Shown: positions 61,385 through 64,000 of the stretch, piece after piece
How positions within the stretch are numbered: position 1 is the stretch's first letter
How the letters are laid out: every line of letters begins with the position of its first letter
DNA from: Azolla pinnata
Lineage: Eukaryota; Streptophyta; Polypodiopsida; Salviniales; Salviniaceae
Assembly: GCA_037176905.1 (NCBI GenBank)
Contig: JBBBWG010001114.1
Location: 1 to 64,000, forward strand
Direction of reading: 5' to 3'
Length of the DNA: 64,000 nucleotides
Notes under the pieces: generated by a model
Databases searched by the model: none
What the model was told of the DNA's origin: nothing
The model's input: only the letters and a program-made list of their open reading frames with translations
Translations under genes and position numbers: made by a program

Positions 61385-61490
61385 CTTCAGGTGCCTTGGA
61401 TGTCGGATTGTCCACGATCTTATCACATGAATATCCAGTGCCACTGTTGAATGTGAGGCCAGGGAAATCATTCTAATAGAGCCCTTGTAC
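61385..61490 (-). pseudogene. Relic of the last ABCG exon
   Basis: On the minus strand the sequence reads like the start of the last ABCG exon, G-x-Y-stop-NDFPGLTF. The in-frame stop stands where the functional copies have Lys. It then passes directly to TSKAPEEEDDDDD, which resembles the acidic C-terminal tail of copies 3 and 4. The transmembrane part between these is missing. A clear remnant of a deleted fifth copy. Confidence 0.7.
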
Positions 61491-61679
61491 CCGGATCATC
61501 AGATTAGACAGGAAAATTGATAATTAGAAGCTGGGAATTAATCAATGAGAAGCCTCATGATCAGTGAGGCCAGGATGCAGCTGAGTAATATCAGATTAGA
61601 TATATAGGGTACAGGGGGGCTACTACAGTGATTGCCCATTACAGTTATGGAGGAAAACAGCGAAGGATTAGATTAAACA

Positions 61680-61820
61680 CAATCGAAAGCTGGATGAATA
61701 TATCAAAACATTGAACGACCAGAAACACAATCGAAAAGGATCGATATATCTAAACATTGAACGACCAGAAACACAATCGAAAAGGATCGATATATCTAAA
61801 CATTCAACATTTAGAAACAC
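61680..61820. repeat. Short minisatellite related to the array at 52.5 kb
   Basis: About three 46-base units containing AAACATTGAACGACCAGAAA and CACAATCGAAAAGGATCG. The words AAACATTGAAC and AGAAACACAAT are shared with the 49/52-base array at 52535-53090. Both are followed within 150 bases by TGTCCTTTTGTATG. Confidence 0.75.
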
Positions 61821-62863
61821 AATTGATTAACGGGGCCAATTATAAGCGACGTGCCCATTAATCATAATCATTAATCATAGAGTCTCGGGTCCTCTCTAAT
61901 TAATACAAATCAGCTTGGTTCCGCTACTGTCCTTTTGTATGATTGCATACAGATTCAGCTTGCATTCCGATGATATAATCTTCATCTAATTGGATTTTAG
62001 TTATATTGGGTATAATTAGATCACTTACAAGGATTCATAGAATCTGATGGCTTTCCTTTCTGAATCATATGCGGACGATATCATTCATTTCCTAGCGCAG
62101 GCTCATTAACAGCTAAGTCATGATATCTCCATGATTTTTGCCAATAATTGCTGCAGGAATACATAATTTGAGATCGCTTCTGTCTGTTGGATTGTTTTTA
62201 AGTGCAATTCGTTAATTCAACAAATGATCTTCAATGATGGATTGTTTACAATTCGTTAATTCCATCAATGTTCTTCAATGATGGATTGTTTTTAAGTACA
62301 ATTCGTTGATTCAGCCAATGTTCTTCAATGATCCAGGACACCCAACAACCATGGTCTGCACACATACTAAGACACCAAGATTCATTTATAACATTTCTTT
62401 GTTTCTCTCGAAAGACTACTAAAAAATATTTGCTTAAAACTTGTCTACGTAGCAACTAGTTAAACTGTAATACTTATCATAATTTTTAGAATTTAAAAAG
62501 GTGTTACATTAATATGCTCTTATGATGTACATGATAATATATATTATGGAGATCAATGTAAAGTTTGGCTTCAAAACATAGAAATTTATCGATAATTTCG
62601 CAAAGGGTTGGCCTCATGATTTATCATATTTCGGAACCAGCTTCATCAGAAAACTCTCTCTCGAATAAAACTTTGTACTTTCATTTTAATGCTTTCACTT
62701 GTTATTGTTTTGTTTCCCTTAACGGTAGCAACTTACATAATGTTGACGTGTTGTTATAGAACAAGATTTTATAAGAAATGATCCGAAAGCTTATGCCATG
62801 TTACAATGCTGCGGTGATTACTGAATCATCATCTTCTTGCACCTTTGATGCAGTTGCAGCGTA

Positions 62864-63962
62864 CTATACGTTTTTGGAGACTGCATCTTTTATTATAGGG
62901 GATAGCTTCTCCTTGAGCTTGATGACAACAATGAAAATAGCACGGTATAATATGGCCATTCCCAATACAATCAACAGATCCACCCACTTTGACAAACTCT
63001 TCACTTGGAATACCTGCTTCAATATGGTCTCTCCAGAGATCTTATCGACCGATCCAGGTTCATTGCTCTCAAATGTGAGGCCAATGAAGTCGTTCTTATA
63101 AAACCCCTGTATTCATAGATTACACAACGCATGCAAGAAAAGAGATTAATCAAAACATCTGCATGGATTGACGCATCAAAGCACAAAAGAATTCTGGATG
63201 AATTAGTTGTGCACAATATAATATTAAGTTCTAATTAATCATAGCTAAGATAGATAGTTGCGTTATTAACCACCTCATTGACATAGGTGTGGAAAGCCAT
63301 GAACGAAACAGGATACTTCCAAACTGGATTTGGGATGTCATTAGGCAAACGAAAGAATCCACCATTCAACAAGAATATGCCCTGCATTAAGTATATTAAA
63401 CACAAACCATAAGTTTTTATAGCTCGCAGTTGTTGAATCATGGCCTCTAATGATGATGTTCAAAATATGGATAATATCGAGCTCTTAATCATGCGAGTAC
63501 TGCTGCATTGTGAAGTTGTCCAATTCTTCATGTTTAAATTACCATAGTAAAAACACATGATCAGAGTACATGGTAATGATATTTATGTAACAGTAGTGAA
63601 GGCAATTAGCCAAAAGTTAGAGAAGGTAAAGATTATATTGCTCAAAATGTCAAAGGTTTTTGTCTGCAAGAATTAATATAATCTCCTACCTGAACTCCTG
63701 CACCTACGATGATGCCGAAGAGGAAATCAGGGACAATGCTGGCGATCATTATCATTAAGCTTTCGACGACGAGCACGGCGGAGTAGAGCATGAGCACAAA
63801 ATAAAGGAAATGCAGGAAGCCATGGTGAAGATCAACCATCACATAGACTATGGCTCCAGGAATTACAGATATGAGCAGCAAGTAAGGGGCCGAGGAAAGG
63901 GTGTGCGCAAACACGAAGGATGTTAATCCATAGTGTCCATTTAGCCTTTCTCTTTCGAACAC
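62864..63962 (-). CDS. ABCG: ABCG half-transporter, copy 4 (3' part; 5' end outside window)
   Basis: The last three exons are visible, in coding order 63962-63690, 63381-63274 and 63106-62864. They encode [58 protein letters not shown] and WVDLLIVLGMAILYRAIF. The nearest relative in the window is copy 3, in both sequence and spacing. The frame stops at 62866-62864 after KDAVSKNV. Downstream DNA in the same frame still reads YAATASKVQEDDDS and ends ITAAL-stop, the tail found in copy 3. The protein is therefore about 20 residues shorter at the C-terminus, beyond the last membrane segment. ATP-binding exons lie beyond the right edge, so intactness cannot be judged. Confidence 0.9.
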
Positions 63963-64000
63963 CTGAGAAACTCGATGACAAACATGGAGGTGATTAATTG

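Larger units (their letters stand above)
60777..62863. other. Spacer between convergent ABCG copies 3 and 4
   Basis: 3' flanks of two genes pointing at each other. It holds an ABCG relic (61385-61490), a short minisatellite (61680-61820) and a repeated GTTCTTCAATGATGGATTG motif at 62200-62330. No further gene is supported. Confidence 0.6.

Overview
The window is nuclear DNA from a land plant. It holds a class II KNOX homeobox gene, a plastid-type protoporphyrinogen oxidase, a plant cation/calcium exchanger (CCX) and ABCG half-transporters of the WBC11/ABCG11 type. Their coding sequence is cut into many GT-AG exons, with long AT-rich introns and abundant micro- and minisatellites. The diverged N-termini and long introns would fit a non-flowering land plant, but the sequence alone does not fix the lineage. 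One run of exactly 100 N (52857-52956) shows a scaffold with an assembly gap.

Layout. 1-2347: microsatellite-rich upstream DNA. 2348-12170 (+): five-exon class II KNOX gene with a 6.35-kb intron inside the homeobox. 14618-19062 (+): twelve-exon protein disulfide isomerase-like gene with two thioredoxin active sites and a C-terminal KDEL. 20789-25983 (+): nine-exon protoporphyrinogen oxidase. 27389-30997 (+): two-exon CCX-type exchanger with a very long hydrophilic N-terminal region. 32264-33940 (-): four-exon PP2C phosphatase with a probable 5'UTR intron. From 36570 to the right edge: a tandem ABCG family with members at 36570-41423 (-), 42823-48383 (-), 54665-60776 (+) and 62864 to beyond 63962 (-, 5' end outside the window), plus a relic of a further copy near 61385-61490.

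The first five genes are unrelated housekeeping or regulatory genes that happen to be neighbours. They cover transcription, ER folding, heme/chlorophyll synthesis, cation transport and dephosphorylation. The ABCG cluster is the real local structure. It has two sub-lineages: the two left copies form one pair and the two right copies another. The left pair is almost identical, introns included, across the nucleotide-binding exons but clearly diverged in the membrane exons, which suggests recent gene conversion. Between the homogenised patches, the same intron carries a different minisatellite in each copy. Both minisatellites carry a TTAGGG-type core. Telomere-like repeats also occur inside coding sequence at the N-termini of the oxidase and the exchanger, where they encode Asn-Pro runs.

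Exon borders were read by eye from splice consensus, reading phase and family similarity. All similarity statements rest on remembered family sequences, not on searches.
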